Below, in pieces: positions 48,208 through 56,678 of a stretch of 64,000 nt of DNA. The notes below the pieces were generated by a model. That model did no database searches, was not told the DNA's origin, and saw nothing but the letters and a program-made list of their open reading frames with translations. Made by a program: the position numbers and the translations under genes. This DNA comes from Bacillus sp. FJAT-45350 (GTDB lineage Bacteria; Bacillota; Bacilli; Bacillales; NISU01): positions 156,984-220,983 of the forward strand of contig NZ_NISU01000003.1 of assembly GCF_002335805.1 (NCBI RefSeq), read 5' to 3'. The first letter of the stretch is position 1; each line of letters starts with the position of its first letter.

Positions 48208-48478
48208 GTAAAAAAAGTATTATTGCTTGAATAAATTCAATAACTGTGGTTAAAATAATATTTGTGATAATACCAAGATAAAAATATCAAAAGAGATTAC
48301 TCTTCTTGCAAACTTCTTTATTACTTCCTTCAACTTTTATAGTGATGTTCCCAGATTAAATTCTATTAAATAAAAAAGATTACTAGCATTGGATTGAATT
48401 ATCTCATTTTTTTTGTAATGTAGTTTATTATTTCTGTGTCAAAAAGTGAAAAATAAAAATTAAAGGCGTGGTGTCTTA

Positions 48479-49768
48479 ATGGGTGTACATATAGCAGAGT
48501 TAGAGAATATGAAATTACGTGAGCTTTATGAGTTAGCCAAAAAATATAAAGTATCTTACTATAGTAAATTGAACAAAAAGGAACTTATTTTCGCTATTTT
48601 AAAAGGACAAGCAGAAGAAGATGGCTTAATGTTCATGGAAGGTGTTTTGGAGATAATACAGTCTGAAGGGTTTGGATTCTTAAGACCAATAAATTATATG
48701 CCAAGCTCTGAAGATATTTATATTTCAGCTTCACAAATTAGAAGATTTGATTTACGAAATGGAGACAAAGTATCTGGAAAGGTACGACCTCCAAAAGAAA
48801 ATGAAAGATATCATGGACTATTACATGTAGAGGCTGTAAATGGTGAAGATCCTGATACTGCAAAAGAACGTCCATATTTCCCTGCCTTAACTCCACTATA
48901 TCCTGAACAAAAAATTGAATTGGAAACAGAAACAGCGAATACATCATCAAGAATTATCGACTTAATTTCTCCAGTTGGTTTTGGTCAACGTGGTTTAATT
49001 GTTGCTCCCCCTAAGGCAGGTAAGACATCCCTATTAAAAGAGGTTGCAAATAGTATTGCTACAAATCAACCGGATGTTGAATTGATTGTCCTACTTATTG
49101 ATGAACGTCCCGAGGAAGTTACGGACATTGAACGCTCCGTTAAAGCTGAAGTTGTTAGCTCTACATTTGATGAAGTTCCAGAAAACCATATAAAAGTAGC
49201 GGAACTTGTTTTAGAGAGAGCGATGAGACTAGTTGAACATAAGAAAGATGTTGTTATTCTTATGGATAGTATTACTCGTTTAGCGAGAGCTTATAACTTA
49301 GTGATTCCTCCAAGTGGAAGAACACTTTCTGGTGGTATTGATCCTGCAGCATTTCATCGTCCGAAGCGATTCTTTGGAGCTGCGAGAAATATCGAAGAAG
49401 GCGGTAGCTTAACAATTTTAGCGACAGCATTAGTAGAGACGGGCTCACGTATGGATGATGTCATTTATGAAGAATTTAAAGGTACAGGTAATATGGAGTT
49501 ACACCTAGATCGTCGATTAGCTGAAAGAAGAATCTTCCCAGCGATTGATATACGCCGTTCTGGTACTCGTAAAGAAGAACTTCTTGTTCCTAAAGAACAC
49601 TTAGATAAATTATGGGCAATTCGTAAAACAATGAATGATTCTTCGGAATTTGTAGATCATTTTATTAAACGAATTAAAGAAACAAAAACTAACCAAGAGT
49701 TTTTCGATTCAATTGAAAAAGACATGGTTGGTGGTGGTACGACAACAAACCGAAAAGTAAGAACATAA
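48479..49768 (+). CDS. rho: Transcription termination factor Rho
   Basis: 429 residues. An N-terminal Rho-N helix region ([24 protein letters not shown]) is followed by the RNA-binding cold-shock-like domain ([19 protein letters not shown]), Walker A as [10 protein letters not shown], the [14 protein letters not shown] segment and the catalytic [12 protein letters not shown]. It is a ring-shaped RNA-dependent ATPase that ends transcription and limits antisense RNA. Start has a moderate ribosome binding site (aaggcgtggtg). Confidence 0.98.
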   Translation: MGVHIAELENMKLRELYELAKKYKVSYYSKLNKKELIFAILKGQAEEDGLMFMEGVLEIIQSEGFGFLRPINYMPSSEDIYISASQIRRFDLRNGDKVSGKVRPPKENERYHGLLHVEAVNGEDPDTAKERPYFPALTPLYPEQKIELETETANTSSRIIDLISPVGFGQRGLIVAPPKAGKTSLLKEVANSIATNQPDVELIVLLIDERPEEVTDIERSVKAEVVSSTFDEVPENHIKVAELVLERAMRLVEHKKDVVILMDSITRLARAYNLVIPPSGRTLSGGIDPAAFHRPKRFFGAARNIEEGGSLTILATALVETGSRMDDVIYEEFKGTGNMELHLDRRLAERRIFPAIDIRRSGTRKEELLVPKEHLDKLWAIRKTMNDSSEFVDHFIKRIKETKTNQEFFDSIEKDMVGGGTTTNRKVRT

Positions 49769-49897
49769 GTATTAAAACAAATAGTTTCGATACTCTTATA
49801 TTGGCAGTTGCAAAAGTTGTTCTAACTTGATATAATTTCGTCATGTGTTTTAATCATTCTGTTTCGAAAGATTCAGGGCAAAAAGGAGTTGAAAGTA

Positions 49898-50143
49898 ATG
49901 AAACAAGGAATTCACCCAAATTACCAAAAAGTGGTATTCATGGATACTAGTACAGGGTTCAAGTTTCTAAGTGGATCTACAAACGGATCAAACGAAACAG
50001 TTGAGTGGGAAGATGGAGAAACATATCCACTAATTAAAGTTGAGATTAGTTCTGACTCTCACCCGTTCTACACTGGTAAGCAAAAGCTTGCTGATGCTGG
50101 TGGACGTGTAGATAAGTTCAGAAGAAAATACAACATGAAGTAA
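49898..50143 (+). CDS. rpmE2: Ribosomal protein L31, zinc-free type B
   Basis: 81 residues from ATG 49898, 9 bases after aaaaggag. It has the type B pattern ([37 protein letters not shown]) with no cysteine at all, in contrast to the type A zinc protein. Type B L31 replaces type A under zinc limitation in B. subtilis. In this genome the type B gene occupies the rho-tdk position. Confidence 0.93.
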   Translation: MKQGIHPNYQKVVFMDTSTGFKFLSGSTNGSNETVEWEDGETYPLIKVEISSDSHPFYTGKQKLADAGGRVDKFRRKYNMK

Positions 50144-50156
50144 TAACGGCAATGAA

Positions 50157-50190
50157 AACAGGCGAGGTACAAACTTGCCTGTTTTTTTAC
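50157..50190 (+). terminator. Terminator after rpmE2
   Basis: AACAGGCGAGG pairs with ACTTGCCTGTT (G-T pairs included), followed by seven T residues. Confidence 0.9.
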
Positions 50191-50246
50191 TTCAAAAAGC
50201 CTAATAGTCACTGCAATAGTAAGCCAAATTAATGGGTTAATAAAGA

Positions 50247-50289
50247 TTATTCCAAAAGTCAGAAAGGGTTCCTTTTGGAATAATTTTTA
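50247..50289 (+). terminator. Second hairpin before tdk
   Basis: TTATTCCAAAAG and CTTTTGGAATAA form a perfect 12-bp stem followed by TTTTT. It lies after the rpmE2 terminator and before the tdk promoter. Confidence 0.8.
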
Positions 50290-50303
50290 GTAAAAAAATT
50301 TTG

Positions 50304-50331
50304 TTTACAGGATTATAATTGTGGTTATATA
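50304..50331 (+). promoter_or_regulatory. Promoter of tdk
   Basis: TTTACA (50304-50309), 16-bp spacer, TATATA (50326-50331), 27 bases before the start codon. Confidence 0.5.
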
Positions 50332-50358
50332 TAAATTAGTAAGGTGGGAAACATAGCG

Positions 50359-50970
50359 ATGTACGAAATGAGAAAAGAAGGTTTGATAGAAGTCATCTGT
50401 GGAAGCATGTTTTCTGGTAAGTCTGAAGAATTAATTCGTCGTGTACGCCGAGGGACATATGGTAATTTAAAAATAGAGGTTTTCAAGCCAGTTATTGATA
50501 CTCGATACAGTGATGATGAAGTCGTATCTCATAATGGGACTAAAGTGATTGCATTTCCAATCGAAAGCTCGGAGGACATTTTAGGAATTGTAGCCCGGGA
50601 TACTCAGGTTGTTGCAATCGATGAAGTACAATTTTTTGACGAAAAAATTGTAGATGTCGCTAATCACTTGGCTGATAGTGGAATTCGTGTAATTGCTGCA
50701 GGGTTAGACCAAGATTTTAGAGGTGAACCTTTTGACCCTGTTGTAAGGCTCATGGCACTTGCAGAAAGTGTTACAAAACTCCAAGCTGTGTGTCCTTCTT
50801 GTGGCTCACCAGCAAGCCGAACACAGCGTTTGATTGATGGAAAACCAGCTTCTTATCATGATCCAATTATTTTGGTTGGTGCTTCTGAGGCGTACGAGCC
50901 ACGTTGCAGACATTGTCATGTTGTTTGTGATAAGCCAGTTCGTTATGTTACGAAAGCTGGTCAAATTTAA
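50359..50970 (+). CDS. tdk: Thymidine kinase
   Basis: 203 residues from ATG 50359 (aaggtggg upstream); a GTG at 50344 lies within that site. Type II kinase motifs: P loop [21 protein letters not shown], and zinc cysteines CPSCGSPA and CRHCH. It phosphorylates thymidine in nucleotide salvage. Neighbourhood after rho-rpmE is as in B. subtilis. Confidence 0.96.
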   Translation: MYEMRKEGLIEVICGSMFSGKSEELIRRVRRGTYGNLKIEVFKPVIDTRYSDDEVVSHNGTKVIAFPIESSEDILGIVARDTQVVAIDEVQFFDEKIVDVANHLADSGIRVIAAGLDQDFRGEPFDPVVRLMALAESVTKLQAVCPSCGSPASRTQRLIDGKPASYHDPIILVGASEAYEPRCRHCHVVCDKPVRYVTKAGQI

Positions 50971-51081
50971 CGGGGAAGTAAACTTATCATTCGGGTAAGA
51001 TAATATTGCAACTTCATTTTATTGGAGAAGTCAATTTACGGACAACTTCAAAGCTTTTACTGTTGCAATGGAGGTGCCAGA

Positions 51082-51546
51082 ATGAAGAAGGTCCTTGTTG
51101 GATGTAGTTTAGCTATATTGATGGTTACGTCAGCGTGTACACCTGCACAGCCCCCAGAGGCTTCAGCTCAAAATCAAGGTGCGGTATCTGGTCAGCAGAT
51201 AGGGTATGGTTTACTGGGTCCCGGCCCAATAAACTATGGTGAAATATATGACCGACCGACGAACCGTTTTGATGGGGAGATCAATCATAGTCCAAGCTTT
51301 CGTACGTTATCACCAGAAAGACAGGATTTGAGTGACGATGAAAATAAAATTAGAGAAATCGTCTTGTTAGAAGATGGTTTATCACCTGGTATGGTGTTTT
51401 TCGCTGGTAGGCATGCGTGGGTAAATGTTCATTTTGATCAATCGATGGATAGCGAAGACAGAGAACAAAAAATTAGTAAATTAAAGACATCATTAAAAGA
51501 AGGTGCACCAAGGTACGAGGTACATGTAAATACAACTCAATCTTAA
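51082..51546 (+). CDS. Putative lipoprotein, possibly YhcN/YlaJ-type spore protein
   Basis: ATG at 51082 follows ggaggtg, giving 154 residues. The signal peptide MKKVLVGCSLAILMVTSAC ends in a near-lipobox (TSAC, with Thr where Leu is usual), so lipid anchoring at Cys19 is likely. A Pro/Gln-rich linker precedes a domain NKIREIVLLEDGLSPGMVFF..HAWVNVHFDQ, which resembles the repeat fold of YhcN/YlaJ sporulation lipoproteins. That assignment is tentative. It has its own terminator. Confidence 0.65.
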   Translation: MKKVLVGCSLAILMVTSACTPAQPPEASAQNQGAVSGQQIGYGLLGPGPINYGEIYDRPTNRFDGEINHSPSFRTLSPERQDLSDDENKIREIVLLEDGLSPGMVFFAGRHAWVNVHFDQSMDSEDREQKISKLKTSLKEGAPRYEVHVNTTQS

Positions 51547-51560
51547 TGGTGCTATAGTTT

Positions 51561-51612
51561 AGGCGAGCTGTTAAAGGATGGTTTCCATTCTTTAAACAGA
51601 CTCGCCTTTTTA
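51561..51612. terminator. Bidirectional terminator
   Basis: AGGCGAG.TGTTTAAAG-type stem: GGCGAG pairs with CTCGCC and inner TGTTAAAG.ATGG with CCAT.CTTTAAACA, followed by TTTTT. It separates the lipoprotein gene from the converging reductase gene. Confidence 0.88.
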
Positions 51613-51627
51613 GTGTATTCGACTCGT

Positions 51628-52959
51628 CTATTTAGCTCTTCTTGCTGCCTGTTGTATTGGATCCCATACTCCGTTATATGGCGGGGCATAGGCAAGATCT
51701 AAATCTTCTAGTTCATCAATCGTCATTTTGTGGAAAAGAGCAGTTGCTACTACGTCAATTCGTTTATCAACTCCAGATTTTCCTATGATTTGAGCACCGA
51801 GTAGTTTCCTTGAAGTAGAGTGATACAGTAACTTCACTGTTAGCTTTTCCGGACCTGGATAATAACCAGCAATATGAGGAATTTCAAGAGTAACTGTTTC
51901 AAAGGCAAGGTGAAGTTCATTTGCCTCCTTTATTGATAGTCCTGTACGTGCTAGCGATAAATCGTGAAATTTTAAAATGGAAGTACCAACAACACCTTGA
52001 AAGACTCTTGTTTGTTCAATCATATTCATTCCGGCAACCCGACCTTGTTTATTTGCATGAGTGCCTAAGGGGATATAATCAAGCTTTTCTTTAACACGAT
52101 GGTAGTGAGTTGCACAGTCTCCTGCAGCGTAAATATCAGGGATATTCGTTTCCGTGTAATTATTGACGATAACCGCACCTTTATCATTTAGGTGGACGCC
52201 TGTGTCCTTTAAAATGCCTGTGTTAGGTCTTACGCCGATTGACACGATAACTAAATCGGTTTGAATTTTACCTTTATCGGTTGTAACTGCTTTAATAGTA
52301 TCGGTACCAACAAATGCTTGGACTGATTCATTCAGTCTTACATCTATTCCTTGTTTTGCTGCTTCTTCATGAATCAGCTTTGCAACATCCTCATCAAACA
52401 TCATTGCGAGATGCGGTCCTTGTTCAATAACCATTACTTGCTTATTAAGATCGGTAAAATTCTCTGCCATCTCAAGCCCAATATAGCCACCGCCAACAAT
52501 TGTGACATGTTGAATCGAATCATTTAATTCTTGCATGAGTTTTTCAACATCTGGAATCGTTTTTATCGTATGAATTCCCTTTAATTCTTTACCTGGCCAA
52601 TCGGGTACAATTGGTTCTGCCCCCGTAGCAACGAGCAGTTTATCATAACTAATACTAAATTTTTTATCTGTTTCAAGGTTTATTCCTTTTACAAGTTTGT
52701 TTTCCGAGTCAACGGAAGTAACCTTAGGGAATGTTCGTGCATCTATACCATATTCATTGCGAAATGTTTCTACATCGCGAGCAATTAGTTTTTCCGTAGT
52801 TGGGATATGTCCACCGATAATATAAGGTAATCCACATTGAGCGTATGAATAAATACCGCCCATCTCAAGAGTGACGATGGACGCGTCAGGTTCATTACGT
52901 ACAATTTGCATGGCTGCACTCATACCGGCAGCATCTCCACCGATAATTACATATTTCAT
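51628..52959 (-). CDS. cdr: CoA-disulfide reductase-like FAD oxidoreductase
   Basis: 443 residues with FAD motif YVIIGGDAAGMSAAM, a single redox cysteine C42 in YAQCGLPYIIGG, NAD-binding VTIVGGGYIGLEMAE and ADP-binding DIYAAGDCATH. The single-Cys active site defines the CoA-disulfide reductase/NADH oxidase group. No rhodanese domain is attached. Likely role: keep CoA reduced as the low-molecular thiol, using NAD(P)H. NADH oxidase or persulfide reductase activity remains possible. Confidence 0.87.
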   Translation of the reverse strand: MKYVIIGGDAAGMSAAMQIVRNEPDASIVTLEMGGIYSYAQCGLPYIIGGHIPTTEKLIARDVETFRNEYGIDARTFPKVTSVDSENKLVKGINLETDKKFSISYDKLLVATGAEPIVPDWPGKELKGIHTIKTIPDVEKLMQELNDSIQHVTIVGGGYIGLEMAENFTDLNKQVMVIEQGPHLAMMFDEDVAKLIHEEAAKQGIDVRLNESVQAFVGTDTIKAVTTDKGKIQTDLVIVSIGVRPNTGILKDTGVHLNDKGAVIVNNYTETNIPDIYAAGDCATHYHRVKEKLDYIPLGTHANKQGRVAGMNMIEQTRVFQGVVGTSILKFHDLSLARTGLSIKEANELHLAFETVTLEIPHIAGYYPGPEKLTVKLLYHSTSRKLLGAQIIGKSGVDKRIDVVATALFHKMTIDELEDLDLAYAPPYNGVWDPIQQAARRAK

Positions 52960-53063
52960 TTTTCTGTCACCTCAACTAAGTTTATCTAGTTACACTATTC
53001 CCTATTGCTATTAAAAAAAACAAAGAAATCCTTTTTAGTTCATAATCTAAATGCAATTTGATT

Positions 53064-53092
53064 TTGACTGTTCGGATTTCGTATACTATACT
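53064..53092 (+). promoter_or_regulatory. Sigma-A promoter of prfA-prmC
   Basis: TTGACT (53064-53069), exactly 17 bp, TATACT (53087-53092), 34 bases before the prfA start. Confidence 0.88.
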
Positions 53093-53126
53093 TATCATGT
53101 TATGGACCAAAAATGAGGTGAATAGT

Positions 53127-54197
53127 GTGTTTGAACGTTTACAATCGGTCGAAGACCGTTATGACAGATTAAATGAACTATTAAGTGATCCGGATGTTAT
53201 TAGTGATTCAACGAAACTTCGTGATTATTCTAAAGAGCAATCAAGCATAGAAGAGACTGTTCAAGTGTATCGTGAGTACAAAGAAGTAGTCAGTCAACAT
53301 AAAGATGCTAAAGCAATGCTAGAAGATAAGTTAGATAACGAAATGTACGAAATGGTAAAAGAAGAATTAAGTGAGCTTTCTGATCGAAAAGAAGAATTAG
53401 AAGGACGCTTAAAGATTTTATTATTACCAAAAGACCCGAACGATGATAAAAACGTTATTGTTGAGATTCGTGGGGCTGCTGGCGGTGATGAGGCTCAATT
53501 ATTTGCTGGGGACTTATATAAGATGTATAGTCGCTTTGCCGAAGTTCAAGGCTGGAAAACAGAAGTCATTGAGGCAAATTCAACTGAGCTTGGTGGTTAT
53601 AAAGAGATTATCTTTATGGTGAATGGTAATGGAGCTTATTCAAAGCTGAAGTATGAAAATGGAGCTCACCGTGTACAACGTGTACCGACGACAGAATCAG
53701 GTGGACGCATTCATACATCAACTGCAACAGTCGCTGTTTTAGCTGAAGCAGAAGAGGTTGAAGTAGACATTCATGATAAAGACATCCGTGTGGACACATT
53801 TACGTCAAGTGGACCAGGGGGACAGAGTGTAAATACAACGATGTCAGCTGTTCGTTTAACTCACTTACCGACTGGAACGGTTGTATCTTGTCAGGATGAA
53901 AAATCACAGATTAAAAACAAAGAAAAAGCGATGAAGGTATTACGTGCACGTGTATACGATAAGTTCAGGCAAGAGGCTCAAGCTGAGTATGATGAGCATC
54001 GTAAATCAGCAGTGGGTACTGGGGACCGTTCTGAACGTATCCGTACGTATAACTTCCCGCAAAGCCGTGTAACAGATCATCGTATTGGTTTAACAATTCA
54101 AAAACTAGACCAAATTCTGCAAGGGAAGATAGATGAAATCATTGATGCTCTTATTATGCATGAGCAATCTGAAATGATGAAGAACGCAGAAGAATAA
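53127..54197 (+). CDS. prfA: Peptide chain release factor 1
   Basis: GTG at 53127 lies 7 bases after gaggtg, giving 356 residues, exactly the usual length; the longer frame would include the promoter. The GGQ catalytic loop is [12 protein letters not shown], and the PxT anticodon-like motif is VPTTESGG. It ends translation at UAA and UAG. prmC, the methylase of the GGQ glutamine, follows after 13 bases. Confidence 0.98.
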   Translation: MFERLQSVEDRYDRLNELLSDPDVISDSTKLRDYSKEQSSIEETVQVYREYKEVVSQHKDAKAMLEDKLDNEMYEMVKEELSELSDRKEELEGRLKILLLPKDPNDDKNVIVEIRGAAGGDEAQLFAGDLYKMYSRFAEVQGWKTEVIEANSTELGGYKEIIFMVNGNGAYSKLKYENGAHRVQRVPTTESGGRIHTSTATVAVLAEAEEVEVDIHDKDIRVDTFTSSGPGGQSVNTTMSAVRLTHLPTGTVVSCQDEKSQIKNKEKAMKVLRARVYDKFRQEAQAEYDEHRKSAVGTGDRSERIRTYNFPQSRVTDHRIGLTIQKLDQILQGKIDEIIDALIMHEQSEMMKNAEE

Positions 54198-54210
54198 GGT
54201 GTGTGAAAAT

Positions 54211-55056
54211 ATGAAAGTATTTGAAGCTCTGAAATGGGCTTCTTCTTTTTTAGAAGAAAAAGGACAAGAAGCCCCAATTGGAGAAATTTTATTGAAATAT
54301 CATATGCAGTGGAACCGTACGACATTGATGATGAATATGCATGAATTTTTACCGGAAGAGTCACAGCAACGATTTATAAAAGATGTTGAAAAGGCAGCTA
54401 CTGGTATTCCTGTTCAGTATATTACGGGGGAAGAACAATTTTACGGTCGAACGTTCCGTGTAAATAAAGAAGTTCTCATTCCACGTCCAGAGACGGAAGA
54501 GTTAGTTGTAGGAATAATTGAACGTCTTCCAAAGAGGGAAAATTTACGTCTAGTAGATGTAGGTACAGGGAGTGGAGCAATTGCAATAACTCTCTCTCTA
54601 GAAGTTCCTGAGCTCACTGTAACTGCGATTGATATTGCAAAGGAATCCTTAGAAGTCGCGGAAAGTAATGCTAAGAATCTAAGGGCCAATGTACAATTCC
54701 AAGAAGGTGATTTACTAAAGTCTCTCATAAATGAAGGTGAGAAAGTCGATATTGTAGTTTCAAACCCCCCGTATATCCCATTAGAGGATGTAAAGCAGCT
54801 AGCAGTCAATGTACGAGACTACGAACCATGGCGTGCCCTTGTTGGTGGGGAAGACGGCTACCAATTTTACCGTCGCTTCATGGATGAAATCCCACAAATC
54901 ATCAATCCTAATGGACTCATTGCCTTTGAAGTAGGAGTAGGCCAAGGAGAAACAGTAGCCAACATGCTAAAAAAAACATTCCCAACTGCCAAGGTTGAAG
55001 TAGTGAATGATATAAATGGGAAGGATAGAATGGTTTTTGCAGAGCTTAATAATTAA
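54211..55056 (+). CDS. prmC: Release factor glutamine methyltransferase
   Basis: ATG at 54211 with taaggtg upstream; 281 residues. The SAM-binding region VDVGTGSGAIAITLSLE and the catalytic NPPY in VVSNPPYIPLEDV are clear. It methylates the GGQ glutamine of release factors, here encoded just upstream. Its stop codon touches the left arm of a heptamer element that acts as the likely transcript end. Confidence 0.97.
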   Translation: MKVFEALKWASSFLEEKGQEAPIGEILLKYHMQWNRTTLMMNMHEFLPEESQQRFIKDVEKAATGIPVQYITGEEQFYGRTFRVNKEVLIPRPETEELVVGIIERLPKRENLRLVDVGTGSGAIAITLSLEVPELTVTAIDIAKESLEVAESNAKNLRANVQFQEGDLLKSLINEGEKVDIVVSNPPYIPLEDVKQLAVNVRDYEPWRALVGGEDGYQFYRRFMDEIPQIINPNGLIAFEVGVGQGETVANMLKKTFPTAKVEVVNDINGKDRMVFAELNN

Positions 55057-55190
55057 TTATGAATTATGAGTTATGAGTTATGAATTGAAAAGACAAAAGA
55101 TACCTTCAAATTTCAGTGGAGTAATATAAGTGTGGGATATGTATTTGATTTTGAACTTAATTCATAACCCATCACTCATAACTCATAATT
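55055..55190. repeat. Paired heptamer-arm element, copy 5 (after prmC)
   Basis: Left arm 55055-55086 overlaps the prmC stop; right arm 55159-55190 is followed directly by nine T residues. Arms match at 29/32. The core (72 bp) has no strong hairpin of its own, so in this copy the arms themselves would form the terminator stem for prfA-prmC. Confidence 0.9.
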
Positions 55191-55208
55191 TTTTTTTAAA
55201 AACTCTAT

Positions 55209-55237
55209 GTTTATATTTCTCTATCACTGGCCACACT
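55209..55237 (+). promoter_or_regulatory. spoIIR: Sigma-F promoter of spoIIR
   Basis: GTTTA (55209-55213), 15-bp spacer, GGCCACACT (55229-55237) fits the sigma-F consensus GYWTA-N15-GGnnAnAnT at every fixed position, 26 bases before the ATG. spoIIR is a forespore sigma-F gene in B. subtilis. Confidence 0.88.
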
Positions 55238-55263
55238 GTTGATGTGAAAGGTTGGTGGGGAAA

Positions 55264-55872
55264 ATGAATCAAAAAGTTATTATTTATCTATTATTCTCTT
55301 TATTCGTTTTAATGTTAAACTGGGAAAGTCAAAAAAGCATGGCAGTTGCTACGTTTCATCAAGAAGTAAATCAAGATGAGGCAATTCGCCTTCGTATTTT
55401 AGCTAATAGCGATTCAATCAAGGATCAGTGGCTAAAGCGAGAAATTCGTAATGAAGTAAATGAAGCAATTACAGAGTGGGTAGAGACGATGTATTCTCTA
55501 GAAGATGCAAAAGATGTTATTGTCTCGAACATTCCTGAGATAGAAGCTATTGTAGCCGAACTACTTGAAAGTGTTGGCATGAATCAAGATTTCACAGTTG
55601 AATTTAATGAAGTACAATTTCCTACTAAGTTATATGGGAATCTAGTATATCCAGCTGGTGAGTATGATGCAGTATTAATTACATTAGGTGAAGGAAACGG
55701 GGAAAACTGGTGGTGTGTATTATTCCCTCCTCTATGTTTTGTAGACTTCGCGAATGGTGATGCTGTAGAGCATGAAGCTGATACTGATAATGACTCTGAA
55801 CAAAAAGATGTAGAAGTACAATTCTTCGTTGTTGAAATGATTTCTGGTTTACTAGATTGGTTTAAAAAATAA
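55264..55872 (+). CDS. spoIIR: Stage II sporulation protein R
   Basis: 202 residues from ATG 55264 (ggttggtggggaaa upstream). An N-terminal hydrophobic export signal (KVIIYLLFSLFVLMLNW) precedes the family core EAIRLRILANSDSIKDQWLKREIRNEV and the ENWWCVLFPPLCFVD segment. Secreted from the forespore, SpoIIR triggers SpoIIGA to process pro-sigma-E in the mother cell. Confidence 0.96.
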   Translation: MNQKVIIYLLFSLFVLMLNWESQKSMAVATFHQEVNQDEAIRLRILANSDSIKDQWLKREIRNEVNEAITEWVETMYSLEDAKDVIVSNIPEIEAIVAELLESVGMNQDFTVEFNEVQFPTKLYGNLVYPAGEYDAVLITLGEGNGENWWCVLFPPLCFVDFANGDAVEHEADTDNDSEQKDVEVQFFVVEMISGLLDWFKK

Positions 55873-55983
55873 ATCTATCATATTCTCTTCTTCTCTATCA
55901 TAAGAGTAAGTAATAGAGTTTGTCCCTTTGACAACTCATTAACTACGCTTTAATAGTATGTAATGATAGAGGAGGCGCAAAAC

Positions 55984-56421
55984 ATGGGAATCGTTATTCG
56001 TATTGCAGAAGAGAAGGATTTATTACCAATTCAAAGACTAGTTGCTAAAGCTGGTTTATCGGAGCAAGGAATTGAGAATAATATTGGAGATTTCTTAGTT
56101 GTAGAGGATACAAATAAGCAAATCGTCGGAACGGTTGGAATTGAACGTTTAGGACTCGATGGGTTATTACGTTCCCTAGTGATTAAGACTGAGAAGAGTA
56201 ATGCTAAAATTGGTCTTGAATTTGTAGAATTAGCAATTGCTTATGCGAAACAGCAAAACATTCAAAACTTATTTCTACTCACAAATAAATCGGTACAGTT
56301 CTTTGAATATCTAGGCTTTGAAGTAGTTGATGATGAAGAAATTCCAAGCCATATTAAGGATTCAAGTCATTTTAAGCAATACGTTAAGGGTGTAACAAAA
56401 GTGTTGTCTTGTGAATTATAG
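55984..56421 (+). CDS. ywlB: GNAT-family N-acetyltransferase YwlB
   Basis: ATG at 55984, 8 bases after agaggagg, gives 145 residues. GNAT elements: an N-terminal beta strand VIRIAEEKDLLPIQRLVA, GTVGIERLGLDGLLRSLVI near the acetyl-CoA site, and KSVQFFEYLGFEVV. Resembles ArgA/amino-acid N-acetyltransferase-like members. Substrate unknown. Its terminator is built of DnaA boxes. Confidence 0.85.
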   Translation: MGIVIRIAEEKDLLPIQRLVAKAGLSEQGIENNIGDFLVVEDTNKQIVGTVGIERLGLDGLLRSLVIKTEKSNAKIGLEFVELAIAYAKQQNIQNLFLLTNKSVQFFEYLGFEVVDDEEIPSHIKDSSHFKQYVKGVTKVLSCEL

Positions 56422-56422
56422 T

Positions 56423-56678
56423 CTATCCACATTGTGAACAAAATTGATATAAAGGTAAAGTTACCCACAAGTTATCCACATCAGTGGATAACTTTTTTCA
56501 TTTTTTAAATAAATACATAATAATTCAAGGTTTGACAAGGGCTCTACAACAAACGACAATAGTTTTGTATGAGGAGGATGAAAAGTGAGTTATAAACAAA
56601 CAAATTATTGGAATGTGGATAAAGGACTAACAATAGAAGCTGAACGTGAGTTAATAAAGGAAGCAGCCCTGTGGATAA
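56423..56678. promoter_or_regulatory. DnaA-box cluster between ywlB and tsaC
   Basis: Three perfect TTATCCACA boxes lie at 56472-56480 (+), 56614-56622 (-) and 56670-56678 (-). One-mismatch boxes lie at 56423-56431, 56433-56441 (-), 56461-56469 and 56483-56491 (-). The spacer copies are within 70 bp; two perfect copies lie inside tsaC. In B. subtilis the ywlC (tsaC) region is, as I recall, one of the chromosomal DnaA-binding clusters, so the arrangement is probably conserved. Confidence 0.85.
56471..56500 (+). terminator. Terminator of ywlB formed from two DnaA boxes
   Basis: GTTATCCAC and GTGGATAAC form a perfect 9-bp stem with loop ATCA, followed by six T residues. Confidence 0.85.

Larger units (their letters stand above)
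48109..48478. other. glpX terminator and long rho leader
   Basis: A 370-bp interval. After the glpX hairpin, an extended -10 (TGTTATAAT, 48199-48207) leaves about 270 nt of AT-rich untranslated leader before rho. Long leaders are usual for autoregulated rho genes. No start codon with a good site gives a convincing leader peptide. Confidence 0.6.

Noticed and set aside
48300-48478. Leader peptide or riboswitch before rho
   Set aside because: No start codon with a credible site and no recognisable aptamer; the sequence is uniformly AT-rich.
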